Below, in pieces: positions 1 to 8,244 of a stretch of 16,216 nucleotides of DNA. The position numbers and the translations under genes are program-made. The stretch is from Acanthaster planci. Its lineage: Eukaryota > Echinodermata > Asteroidea > Valvatida > Acanthasteridae. The stretch is taken from NCBI RefSeq assembly GCF_001949145.1, contig NW_019091749.1:68133-84348 (forward strand). The letters are read 5' to 3'. Within the stretch, counting starts at the first letter, position 1. Every line of letters begins with the position of its first letter. The notes under the pieces were generated by a model, which did not search any database, was not told the DNA's origin, and worked only from the letters and a program-made list of their open reading frames with translations.

Positions 1-290
1 AAAGGCCAGTGTCTTTGATTCCTCTGGTTTCTGAATTCTGTGAGAAGATTCTGTGCAGCAGACTTGCGCACCATGTACAGCCTGTGATTGCTGAGCAGTT
101 TGACTGCCTTGTTACAGGATGCCTACCATGCCGTTGATCAGGGTGAACAGCTGGACATGATTTACACAGTCGTCTCAAAGGCTTTTGACCAGCTTAATCA
201 TAAACTCTTATTTTACAAACTTAATGTGATGACCCAAGTGTAAGCACTCATCACTTGCTCATTTTATCACTGTAGAATGGTTATAAATAG
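1..290 (+). pseudogene. LINE 1 reverse transcriptase, N-terminal part (broken)
   Basis: This is the front half of a reverse transcriptase from a jockey/CR1-type non-LTR retrotransposon, already inside the gene at base 1. The second frame reads RPVSLIPLVSEFCEKIL, the usual YRPISLL..VSK..EK block, followed by a counterpart of the H..I...QFGF block (AEQFDCLVTG). A frame change near 120-150 leads to LDMIYTVVSKAFDQLNH (about 154-204), which matches the D..KAFD.V.H..L..KL motif carrying the first catalytic aspartate region; here the first D of the motif is replaced (TVVSKAFD). Stops follow after about 240. Similarity fades near FYHCRMVIN (about 262-290), where family members continue into the V.V.G block. 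That block is found only after about 747, so the gene is interrupted here. Family assignment to jockey/CR1 rather than another LINE clade is by motif memory only. Confidence 0.82.
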
Positions 291-745
291 TCTTTGCGAA
301 GCGCCTGGGATGTCTGTTAGTTCAGCTAACTTTCAGTTAACCAGGGGTAAGTGTACTAGCCGAGTTATCCAATCGCTTTTATGGGGCGGGGTTTAAGCAT
401 TACTTGGGATAAGTTTCCTAGTTAAGAGATTGTGTTGAATTTAATAAACCAGGAGAACTGGTTTGGACTTGAAACAAAACAGACGTGTCCTGTGTCTCTC
501 TCTTACTGAAAAGAGTGTCGTAGTATTGGCATGTACATTTACACTCGTCTTTATACGGGATGAGCACTGTTGCCACGCTACCAAATGACGGATTGGTGTT
601 ATTCCCGGGAGAAAGCCCACAAGTAATAATAAACCACTCGGATGGCAGTAAAGGTCCATTACATTACTATTTACAATATACATCAATCTTTGCTAAAATT
701 ACCTCATAGCTAATCACGTGAATCCGACAGGAGACACTGAGTGGT
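291..745. other. Unidentified ~450-bp insertion splitting LINE 1
   Basis: RT motifs that should lie within about 30 codons of each other are separated here by roughly 450 bp with no RT similarity, so this stretch is probably inserted. It contains a short hairpin (GTTAG TTCAG CTAAC, about 317-331) and an AATAAA (about 442) followed by a segment ending in GTGTCTCTCTC that resembles the R/U5 part of a long terminal repeat. Further on is TGGTGTTATTCCCGGGA (about 594-610), which could be a decayed primer-binding region. Flanks CACTGTAGAATGGTT and CACTGAGTGGTGGTT (about 269 and 736) look like a diverged target duplication. Identification as LTR-derived is a guess. An 81-codon minus-strand open frame here shows no recognisable domain. 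Confidence 0.4.
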
Positions 746-1145
746 GGTTGATGGTCATTGTTCTAGTTGGCACCCAGTTCCCTCAGGTGCACCCAAGGTT
801 CTGTATTTGGCATTCTCTTCTTGTTAACGATTTACCTTGTCAGTGCATTTTGAACAAGTGTTTGGTGTTTGCTGATGACATGAACATTTTTCAGCAAGTT
901 CCTCAAGAATCAGATTGTGCAATTTTTCAGGATGATGTTAACAGTTCATGATTGGCGTACTAATTGGCTTTTAATTCTTAACTGAAAGAAGTGATCAGTC
1001 ATGAGTATTACATTGAAGAAGAAACAGTATATCTTTCGCTGCAGAATCTCCGACAGCAATATTAATTGTGTATGTGTTCAAAAGGATAACGTGTTCAGAA
1101 GGACTGAATTACAGTCCCCAACAAGACTTTGACACATCCAATGAG
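746..1145 (+). pseudogene. LINE 1 reverse transcriptase, catalytic and C-terminal part (broken)
   Basis: This continues the RT of 1-290 after the insertion. VDGHCSSWHPVPSGAP (747-794) matches the V.G..S.W.PV.SGVPQG block, then a +1 shift gives VNDLP (about 823-837) and LVFADD (862-879), the catalytic [YF]ADD box with both aspartates kept. After it, SDCAIFQDDVN matches the S.DC..LQ.DLN helix. Another frame gives VHDWRTNWLLILN, stops, then SITLKKKQYIF and a degraded counterpart of the KDLGV block at about 1080-1120. At least three frames and several stops are needed to follow it, so it cannot make protein. Similarity stops near 1145, before the second LINE fragment. Confidence 0.85.
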
Positions 1146-1194
1146 CACCTTGTGTACAGTTGTGAATACTTGTGACTAACATGTATCAATAGGA

Positions 1195-1890
1195 AATTTA
1201 AGTTCCCGCTCCATAACCTACATGTAAATGTACCCTCTATTCTTCGTCGATGCCCCACTCACCATGGGTGCAGAGCAAGTAGACAAACACTTTCAAAACC
1301 CAATCCCAACCATTTTATCTCTGGGACCAACTGTGACAAATATTCATCTGTTCATGCTTGGGTTCCCCAAGGTACAATGTTGAGACCAGCTGTATTCCTC
1401 TCCATGATCAATGATGCAAAGCCACCTGTTGGAATTAATGCATATACATTTAAGTATGTCGTGTATGTGGATGACTTGACGATTGTGGAATGCAGAGCGA
1501 ATTTTGTGATGGTTGTTGTATTTAATACAAATACATTTTCAAATCTACTGAAATGATCCTCAGCAAAATGCTACGCAATGGAAGTTACGTGTACGTTTAT
1601 GCCAAACCTGTAACCCCCTTTCATACATGTACATGTAATTCTCAATGATCATGCCCTGGAATTTGTGAACACGCTCAGGATTCTTGGGGTCACAGTGCAA
1701 AGTGACCTTAAAACCAGAACCTCAACACCGGAAGAGAATGAGAAACCTGGCCGTTGTATGCTTACTTGGATCCTATCACAGACATCTATGCCATATGAAC
1801 TCAGATTCAGCATTATTTTTGGGAAAAACCATCTTACTTTTGGGACGAGTTTCTACCAAGTGCCATGGCTTGCTTTCGCGAAAGGAGCAT
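1195..1890 (+). pseudogene. LINE 2 reverse transcriptase fragment (broken)
   Basis: This is a second RT, distinct from LINE 1 because the same catalytic blocks occur again with different spelling. One frame reads SSVHAWVPQGTMLRPAVFLS with MINDAKPP after it (about 1344-1427), matching the GVPQGT.LGP.LF..MINDL type, then KYVVYVDDLTIVE (about 1452-1490) with the catalytic YVDD at 1464-1475. After a shift, KCYAMEVTCTFM matches the KC.E..V.F. block. LNDHALEFVNTLRILGVTVQ and SDLK (about 1640-1710) match the V....LGV.I.SDL.W block near the RT C terminus. Beyond about 1720 the thumb-like KR..ML..L region is only traceable by changing frame. No endonuclease or ORF1 is attached, as expected for a 5'-truncated copy. 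It resembles the CR1/L2-like LINEs of marine animals, by memory only. Confidence 0.82.
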
Positions 1891-2760
1891 GTCCCCCCAA
1901 AATAAATTTGGCTCCTTTTTAAATCTGTCCTAGAGCAAAAATTGACCAAAAAAAGTGAACTTCGTATATGGAAATCTGTTTTCTTTTGTTTATTTGAATG
2001 ACTTACAAGTCACTAGTCAAAGTTATTTTGCCACAAGTATGGCCTACTCCTCTTCTGACTTTGGTATCCCCCTCGTGCAGAAGTGCACCCTCAACGCTTA
2101 AGGAGAGACAGCTTGGGCCCGGTTTTCTAAATGAACTCACGCGTGGGCCTGGCTCGAGCGCGAATACTATAAATTCCAATATAAATGCATTGCGCGTCTA
2201 GCTCAGCACGCTTCACGCCAAGCACACATAAACCTGTGCGCTGACACGGCAGAGGGCCTGCAAGGCCATGGAAAAGCACGCCATCTTTTGTTTCCACTTG
2301 GGGCGGATTGATTTGTTGTACAACAGATCAATTCCCATATTTGAAAAAGAGGCGTCATAGCAGCAAATTGACACGACTTAGCACTTTGCTTACCATGCTT
2401 AATACATGTGGTAGGCTAACACAGTTTGCATCAATGACACAGTTTCACTGAAAATGAGGTTCCTCCTCCATGGTCTGGACAAGTACAATCTTAAATGACA
2501 AAATTCTGTATAATCAAAAAAGAAGAAAAAGCAGCCTCCTTGTAATGCAATTGCCAAGTAGAGTAATTGACAGCTCTCACAAATATTCACCATGAAGTCG
2601 ATGGTTGTTACATCACATGACAAAAATACACCACATGAAAGAAACAAATTTGCGTTGGCACTCGGCAGCATGCTTCTGCCACAACACCCTGTAGTCAGGT
2701 AGTTGACCAATAATCCATCATGATGTCCCCAGAATGAATTTTAATCATCTGTGTAAATTA
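1891..2760. other. No gene recognised; possible LINE 2 tail and a GC-rich patch
   Basis: Immediately after LINE 2 there may be further eroded coding sequence, with a 67-codon plus-strand frame at 1998-2201 that shows no definite motif. Positions 2100-2270 are notably richer in G+C and CpG than the surroundings and begin with GGGCCCGGTTTTCTAAAT at about 2116. This could be the edge of another interspersed repeat, but no terminal repeat was found. From 2280 to 2760 the sequence is AT-rich and I see nothing that supports a gene. The 103-codon minus-strand frame at 2399-2710 is low in recognisable features and is probably chance. Confidence 0.4.
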
Positions 2761-2765
2761 AGTCT

Positions 2766-2779
2766 TACATGTACATGTA
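2766..2779. repeat. TACATGTACATGTA palindromic word
   Basis: This is a perfect 14-bp palindrome. Exact copies of the same word occur at 1624-1637, 7132-7145, 8921-8934 and 14096-14109, and a longer 20-bp version occurs at 6476-6495. Many shorter TACATGTA copies are scattered elsewhere. The spread over unrelated transposon remnants and unique sequence suggests a genome-wide simple word rather than a site belonging to one gene. Confidence 0.9.
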
Positions 2780-3260
2780 GTTACTTACATGCACTGCATC
2801 AGAGGCCTACTGTATAGTGTACCACCATGACCCACCATGCCGGGCCGAGTATGGCAAAACTTAGCGCGCAGAGCTTTGGTACCATATACAGTACATGATT
2901 GTACACTTATTACTGGACCGAGCCCAGTCTAATGTGGCTTTTGCGAACCCCGGGTTTCCCGGGTTCGTATTCAAGACCACCCCACCTAGTTTATATGGCC
3001 TCTCTAGTGGTAAACGACCCACGATATAATGGCTTATAATAATAATGATTATGGATATAATCAGTACATGGCCATGTGTGTCCACTTTTGGGTCTGATTT
3101 ACGGCATTGTGGTTTGTCTGCAATATGCACTGTGTGGTTACAGCTGGCCTGGCTGCAGGCAGGAAAGTGTGGTCAGGTGGTAGTGAACTTATGTGTGAGT
3201 GTTCAACATATGTACAGTAACTAAATGTACACTGTACAGGTAGCTTCACTTTGACGCCCT
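2780..3260. other. No gene recognised; hairpin and weak SINE-like patch
   Basis: The clearest structure is at 2945-2966, where GAACCC(C)GGG and CCCGGGTTC pair around a TTT loop with one bulged C. The following GGTTCGTATTC (about 2962-2972) is close to a tRNA B box, and GAGCCCAGTC... (about 2919) is a loose A-box candidate about 40 bp upstream. That arrangement would fit a tRNA-derived SINE, but no acceptor stem or poly-A/short-repeat tail is visible, so it stays a weak suggestion. Overlapping minus-strand open frames here have no domain signature. Confidence 0.3.
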
Positions 3261-3340
3261 GTACATACGTACATATGTCTATGTATAAGCACATGTACTG
3301 TACATATACATGTACCTGTACATGCACATGTACATGTAGG
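3261..3340. repeat. Cluster of TACATGTA-type palindromes
   Basis: Within about 80 bp the words GTACATACGTACATATGT, ACATGTACTGTACATATACA and TGTACATGCACATGTACATG follow one another, forming a low-complexity patch of alternating purine/pyrimidine palindromes. It is the densest occurrence of the TACATGTA word in the window. The minus-strand open frame through it reads as VHVHVHVQVHVYVQY-like nonsense and is a by-product of the repeat. Confidence 0.85.
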
Positions 3341-3681
3341 TACTTGTCATAGTGTGACCACTTGCATGAAATTCCGCAATAATTCATGACCAATATACAG
3401 CGCAATTTGGATTGTCAAGATGTAATATTTCTTGTGTATTTGAAAACAACATAACTTCTTATACATGTATGCTCAATTGTTTTCCTGCCCTCGGCTGTCT
3501 CAAACATATACAGAAAATGGGCTCAATTTGACCACTTTTTCAATCATAACGGAATTGTCTGAGAGAATCAAAACTGGAACAAGAATATGCTCCCACATAA
3601 GTTTTCCCTGTTTTTCCACCCTAGTCATTTGTATGGTGGGGGTAATTTACAGTACAGTGAAGCTCAACTGAATACATAATA
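3341..3681. other. No gene recognised
   Basis: AT-rich sequence between the palindrome cluster and the MITE. A 68-codon plus-strand frame at 3465-3671 starts with ATG but shows no domain, no signal peptide pattern and no flanking splice or promoter evidence that I can defend. Confidence 0.4.
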
Positions 3682-3885
3682 CACTACTCAAAAGAATTTA
3701 AGGAACAAGAGAACAGAATGACATGCATGATAGCACCAACATTGTTGAGTATTGTTTGAGAACCAATTGACAACACCTGAATGATTTTCACATAACTTTA
3801 ATACCTCTTGTTCCGAAACAGTAGCCCACATAGACCATGACAAAAACATTCTGTTCTCTTGTTCCTCTAATTCTTTTGAGTAGTG
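3682..3885. mobile_element. MITE, probably Tc1/mariner-like, with TA target duplication
   Basis: The two ends are inverted copies. The segment 3678-3720 (beginning AATACACTACTCAAAAGAAT and ending GAACAGAATG) matches the reverse complement of 3847-3889 at 41 of 43 positions. Taking CACTACTC as the tip, the element is 204 bp and is bordered by TA on both sides (3680-3681 and 3886-3887), the target-site duplication typical of Tc1/mariner transposons. The interior of about 125 bp has no coding capacity, so it must have been moved by a transposase encoded elsewhere. The near-identity of the two ends suggests it is younger than the shattered LINEs around it. Confidence 0.9.
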
Positions 3886-4911
3886 TATTCAAAACCATGA
3901 AGAATTTACTGCAAACGCAAAAGTGAGAAAACGTTTTGCTGACAACAGATATACATGGAAGTTAGGTCGGCCCGGCTGGCCGGGATGCTAAGGCTTCAAA
4001 GCTGAGAAACCATCTTGTATCCTTGTGTTGTTTGTAACATAAATGCCAATATCATATCTTGTGCAAAATGTTACCAACGCTAGTGATCGACCCATGTTCT
4101 CAACACAATGAAAGGTGGAACAGCGTCTCGTAATGCACCGCCTCATGCCGGTGTCAAGGTTGATCCGCTCTATGCATTTGCTTGGTGAGGAATTTACGCA
4201 CACATTTTACTGTAAAGTGATTCAAAGAGCTGATCTCATTTACTACAGATGCACTACATTTATACAGACTGAAATTTAAGTCTAATGGCTGATGTTAAAC
4301 ATCAAATATCTCCAGTAATCTTTCCTAGACGGACTCATAAACCTTTAATTTTCACCGCTCCTGCGTGCATTCACGGAATGCAAAAATGTCCAAAAATATT
4401 ATTCCACAAAAACTACATTTATCTGATAACCCCATTAACCCAGACTTGGGATTACAAGTGTAAACATAGTAATTTTTGTATGCCTACATTGTGTACCAAC
4501 GTGAAATAATAACCGAGTCATTTATTCTTTTTTTTATTTCATCACGTTTTCACCCACAACCTCCTAAATTTTATTTAGAGTACCATGGCACGCCATAGTC
4601 ACTTTAGTTAAGTTTAGGCCAAAAATATAGGCTTCCTATTTGCAGTTTCCCGGGGGGGGGTCTATTTCAAGTTCCCTGGATCTTGTTCCAGCTCGACTGG
4701 AGAAAAAAATAAGGAGACACAGTGATCAGAGAACATAGGGACTGGCAAACATACTGATACGGAAAAATTGAGACTGTGGGTAACATGGGGACCTTGTGAG
4801 TCGCAGCCTCCTTTAAACTGTGTCTGTGTTGATTGTATCAACTATACTGACACTGTGAGATCAAATTGTACATGAGCCATTTAGATGAAATTTAAAGCTA
4901 GTGCATGACCC
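3886..4911. other. No gene recognised
   Basis: About 1 kb of AT-rich sequence without a supported gene. There is a small GC-rich spot GGCCCGGCTGGCCGGG near 3969 and an uninterrupted run of nine G after CCC near 4651. Short open frames at 3988-4203 (minus) and 4285-4509 (plus) lack recognisable domains and are at lengths expected by chance. Confidence 0.4.
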
Positions 4912-5227
4912 GCCCCCGTTGGATAGAGGCGAGTGGCTGCCTCGCCCCCGATGGATGGAGGCGTGTTCATTCACAATTGGGTTGTACAAGAATATTGTAA
5001 AACATTAAGTGTGCGTTGAGTATGCCCCCGTTTGATAGAGGCGAGTAGCTGCTTCACCCCCGATGGATGGAGGCGCGTTCATTCACAGTTGGGTTGTACA
5101 AGAAATTTAAATGCATGCATTGAGTATGCCCCCATTTGATGGAGGTGAGTGGCTGCCCCCCGATGGATGGAGGCGCGTTCATTCACAGTAGGTTCGTACG
5201 AGAAATGTAAAAGCATGCGTTGAGTTT
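4912..5227. repeat. Three-copy tandem repeat, unit 100-112 bp, with hairpin sub-units
   Basis: Copies begin at GCCCCCGTTGG (4912), GCCCCCGTTTG (5024) and GCCCCCATTTG (5128), giving units of 112, 104 and 100 bp. A fourth start is just visible at 5228 (TGAGTTTGCCTC). Each unit contains GTGGCTGC-like sequence, GATGGATGGAGGCG, CGTTCATTCACA and a GTTGTACAAGAA-like tail. Inside each unit the motif CCCC..TGGAT.GAGG occurs twice, showing an older internal duplication. The motif can fold: CGCCCCC pairs with GGAGGCG across the 7-base loop GATGGAT with one C-A mismatch. Copies are diverged by substitutions and small deletions, so this is an old array. No coding function is supported. Confidence 0.88.
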
Positions 5228-5521
5228 GCCTCTTTTCATCGTTACTGTTGTGATGTCCATCATTCATGTCATTAAAATGAACTGATTCTACTTCAAATTG
5301 GATGCTATTTCCAAATTGGATGTGTTGGTAAACAAATTTGAATTACAAATGAGGTGTTGTCATTCAAATTATAATAACTAGATACTCAAATAAAATAGCC
5401 TGGCAGACAACTTCAGTTTTCGAAATAGCTTCGCGCGCTGGTTCAGAAATGGGCTTCTAGAGGTACGGCTTGGTCTTACAGAGATTGTTCTCGCCGGAAG
5501 CTGGTGACGCGGAGCAACTCA

Positions 5522-5568
5522 TATCAGCAAAATGTATAAAGCTATCAGCAAAATATACGAAAAAGCAA
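5522..5568. repeat. Imperfect ~21-bp tandem duplication
   Basis: TATCAGCAAAATGTATAAAG at 5522 is followed directly at 5543 by TATCAGCAAAATATACGAAA, and a third start, TATCAGCATTTG, appears at about 5569. This looks like replication-slippage duplication. No function is implied. Confidence 0.7.
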
Positions 5569-6976
5569 TTATCAGCATTTGTTTCCACTCAAAGCAGATG
5601 GAGTGGTAAATCATTTTTGGAATGTACCTGTGCAGTAAAAGCCTTCGATATGCAAATTCAAACAGCAATTACAAATTACAGAATACAAAATTACCCAATT
5701 CTCATGAACAAATTCACGAGGATCCAGTCCAGTATACAATATCTTTTGGGCCAACCATCCTAAGTCATCAATATCAAACGCTGTGCTTGGACAGCAATTT
5801 CCATTAAGTGCGGCCTGACTTGGGCCTGCACTGGCTTGCTGGAATATCAGTCAACTATTAAGCATTTTCAAAAACCACTAACAACTATTTATGTCAAACG
5901 ACAGAAATTGGTGAGTACCAAATGGCTTTTCTTAATTTGGCCCTTAATAATCTAGTGCTTCTCCCAACAAAGGAAGGGGTCAGGCATTTCCTTTTAGCAC
6001 ATTCTCCGAAGCGTTGTTAATAATAATACAGTGACTTATAAACTGAGGTCAATTTTGAGGTCCCTGAATAAAATTGGCACCAACATCCACCGAAGTCAGT
6101 GACTTTACCAATTTTGAGGAGGGCTAAAAACCCCCCAAAAACCATGAAGGAAAAAAAGGGGAAATTTCCTTCTAGCTTCGTAAAACATCAGTAAATCATC
6201 CTAAATGGAATAATACGCCAGGCCGGAGTTAGCAATAAACCAACTCTTCTCTCGATTTCTGCGCGTGTGTGGGTCAACCCGGAGGTTGAGTAAAAGTAGT
6301 TCAAACATACAGTTCTTTATAATTATCCAAAATTACAAATTGTCTGAAATAAATGCCACAAGTGTTTTTTCTTTATTTATTGACCAAAACATCCGTAAAA
6401 TGTTCTCTATGGCATACATGTAGCATGTCAGGCGGGAGGTAATACATGTTGTGTAATATAAAAACTATGATATGGTACATGTACATGTACATGTAACTCA
6501 ATTTTTGGCATGTATGGGACTACCTGGAAGTTGATTTAAAGTACATCGAGTTCAAACTACTGTAACTTGAAAAATCATCAAAAATGACAATATCTAGGAT
6601 GAATGCTTACAGAAGAAATCATTATTTTATTTCGTCATTAAATTTTAGGGCAGTTGTTTTGTGTGTATACATGTCCAGTGCATGGCGGCGCTAAAAAGGT
6701 ATAAAAATAACCATGTATCGGAGCAGGCTGGCAGGGGGTCACAGGGCCAATGCAACAGGTAACTTTTGAGTTGTACTTTGTAAAACATTTCACTTTTTGG
6801 GTAGGTAGGTGAAAAGGAGAGGCAGTGAATGATAGGATAAAGGAGACGGGGTAGAGATGTAAAGTGGTTAAACTGGGGAGCCATAAAGATAGGCCCTAAG
6901 AGACTCAGGAAGTAATAAAACTGCTTGTGTGATATTAACTTCATTTATGTCTTTCATTGGAACTCTCCTATGGAGC

Positions 6977-7033
6977 TCCTTGTCAATTAGTGTTGGTCAT
7001 TGGAGGATTCCAACAGATAATGTATGACAAGGA
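6977..7033. repeat. Nested inverted repeat
   Basis: TCCTTGTCA (6977-6985) and TGACAAGGA (7025-7033) are perfect complements. Between them GTTGG (6992-6996) and CCAAC (7010-7014) also pair, as does the alternative TTGGA/TCCAA. The spacing would allow a long imperfect cruciform. It may be the remains of a small inverted-repeat transposon or chance; no flanking duplication was seen. Confidence 0.5.
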
Positions 7034-7547
7034 ATCTAACGTTCACAATTCAAGATACATACTTGGCAAATTTTGAACCAAACACATCCCAATTTTTTTG
7101 TGAAAAGAAATAAGCAAACTTTTTTACTTGATACATGTACATGTAACTGTAATTTAAAATTGATTTCATTTTATAAACACATGTAAGTCTTAATGTTAAA
7201 GTACACTATTGAATTATTTGTATTAGTGACAGAGGCAATTAATTAGTAGTTAAATGACACCGGGGGTGACTAAGGAATTAGCCTATGAAATAACAGAAGC
7301 ATCTTTGAAGGATCTTCCAGTATGGTAACATCTGTTTAGATGAAAATTAAGTCGCATGTCATTTTTAATGTCACAACATTTTAACAATTAGTTTTTTGTA
7401 AACTTCTTTTGAACAGAAGAACTAACAAAATCAGTTTCTGCATTGAGCTCGAAAACAGAGTTCAGTCAGTGCAGATGCATCCCCCTGAATTTGCTTTAAA
7501 TCATTTCGACATCGACAAAATCAAGTCTAGGCATTTGCGTCGCAGAG

Positions 7548-7590
7548 GGGGGCAAGGTGATCGCTGCCCCCTTTTTCCTTGAAAAAAGGG
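7548..7590. repeat. Two overlapping hairpins sharing a C-run
   Basis: GGGGGCA (7548-7554) pairs with TGCCCCC (7565-7571), while CCCTTTTT (7569-7576) pairs with AAAAAGGG (7583-7590) across a short loop. Both stems use the same C residues, so they are mutually exclusive if transcribed. The second, a G+C-containing stem made of T- and A-runs, superficially resembles a bacterial terminator, but nothing here is bacterial. Confidence 0.5.
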
Positions 7591-7659
7591 CGGTTTCCCA
7601 GAGAAAGTTCTTGTGATGCCCATGGATCTACATGCAGAAATTCCTACCTAAAACCAAGT

Positions 7660-7850
7660 CTAACCATGACAGCTCTTCTTTGAGGCTGCGTTGCAGACAC
7701 ATCCAGTGACTGCATCCAGCGGCTGACCACATATTCCAACCTTTGAAACACACTCAATATGGAGCCAATTGAGACATCCCTCACAGAACAACATCTTTTT
7801 GAATTCTTGTGGTTTGTTACAATCATCAGTGATGTAGCCTAACCTATTGA
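7660..7850 (-). pseudogene. Cys/His-rich exon-like stretch resembling part of a PHD finger
   Basis: The minus strand reads ITDDCNKPQEFKKMLFCEGC, then LNWLHIECV and, after a gap, GCVCNAASKK. The order C..(about 11)..C-x2-C-x4-W.H-x2-C with a tryptophan just before the histidine, followed by a later C-x-C, is the pattern of the second half of a PHD zinc finger, a histone-tail reader that some retrotransposons also carry. The first C-x2-C pair is incomplete because only one Cys precedes it. A possible splice acceptor (GTCAATAG|G, plus-strand about 7846) lies upstream. A donor-like TTTAG|GTAGGA lies just beyond the stop at 7660, which reads through only in another frame. It could be one exon of a host gene, a retrotransposon remnant, or a chance Cys cluster. 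I rate a true PHD relative as possible, not established. Confidence 0.33.
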
Positions 7851-8244
7851 CAGACATACATAAAACAACATAGGACAATACAAGACATGAAAACGTTTTT
7901 GGCAATGACACACACGGACAAACACTGACAGGCAGGAGATAATACAATGCATCAAAATCCAATTGTAGTCCATACAGGTGATGTATTCAGAAAGAATTAG
8001 ACTACAAAATCTTGGTAAATGATTTTTTTTTTCAGTAGATAATTGAATCCACCGTAATTTGCCATTTTCTACCTAGACAGCTGTTAACAAATTAACATCC
8101 AGCCTGTTCCTACTTATTCATCTCTTTGCCATCAACCTTTCAAGACGACATCACTAATTGATTAAGAGAAGAGTTACAATGTATGCATCCAAAAATTGGT
8201 ACGTTTATTTCCGTTCTTTGACAGTGTAGGATTTTCATTACAGC

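Larger units (their letters stand above)
5228..7640. other. No gene recognised; minor repeats only
   Basis: A long AT-rich stretch. Small structures include an imperfect 21-bp tandem duplication at 5522-5568 (units starting TATCAGCAAAAT), the 20-bp TACATGTA run at 6476-6495, an inverted repeat at 6977-7033 and overlapping hairpins at 7548-7590. The 97-codon plus-strand frame at 5470-5763 lacks an ATG at its apparent start (it begins TTG), and the 99-codon minus frame at 6645-6944 has no domain I recognise. Neither has neighbouring splice sites, compositional signals or family similarity strong enough to call a gene. Confidence 0.4.

Noticed and set aside
2399-2710. 103-codon minus-strand open frame
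   Set aside because: No domain, low-complexity F-run, no splice or promoter support; length is compatible with chance in this composition.
2945-2985. tRNA gene
   Set aside because: A B-box-like word is present, but no cloverleaf, acceptor stem or anticodon arm can be drawn.
4912-5227. CRISPR-like direct repeats with spacers
   Set aside because: Units are contiguous diverged tandem copies with similar, not unique, intervening sequence, in an animal-type genome.
5470-5763. 97-codon plus-strand open frame
   Set aside because: It begins with TTG rather than ATG, spans the small TATCAGCAAAAT duplication, and matches no family I recognise.
6644-6661. 18-bp word TTTAGGGCAGTTGTTTTG, exactly repeated at 9668-9685
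   Set aside because: Flanking sequence does not align on either side, so it cannot be shown to be part of a dispersed element; it may be a very short repeat remnant or chance.
6645-6944. 99-codon minus-strand open frame with hydrophobic stretches
   Set aside because: Hydrophobic residues arise from A/T-rich codons; no family motif and no exon borders.
7569-7590. Rho-independent terminator-like hairpin with A/T runs
   Set aside because: The window shows no bacterial gene structure; the stem consists mainly of homopolymer runs.
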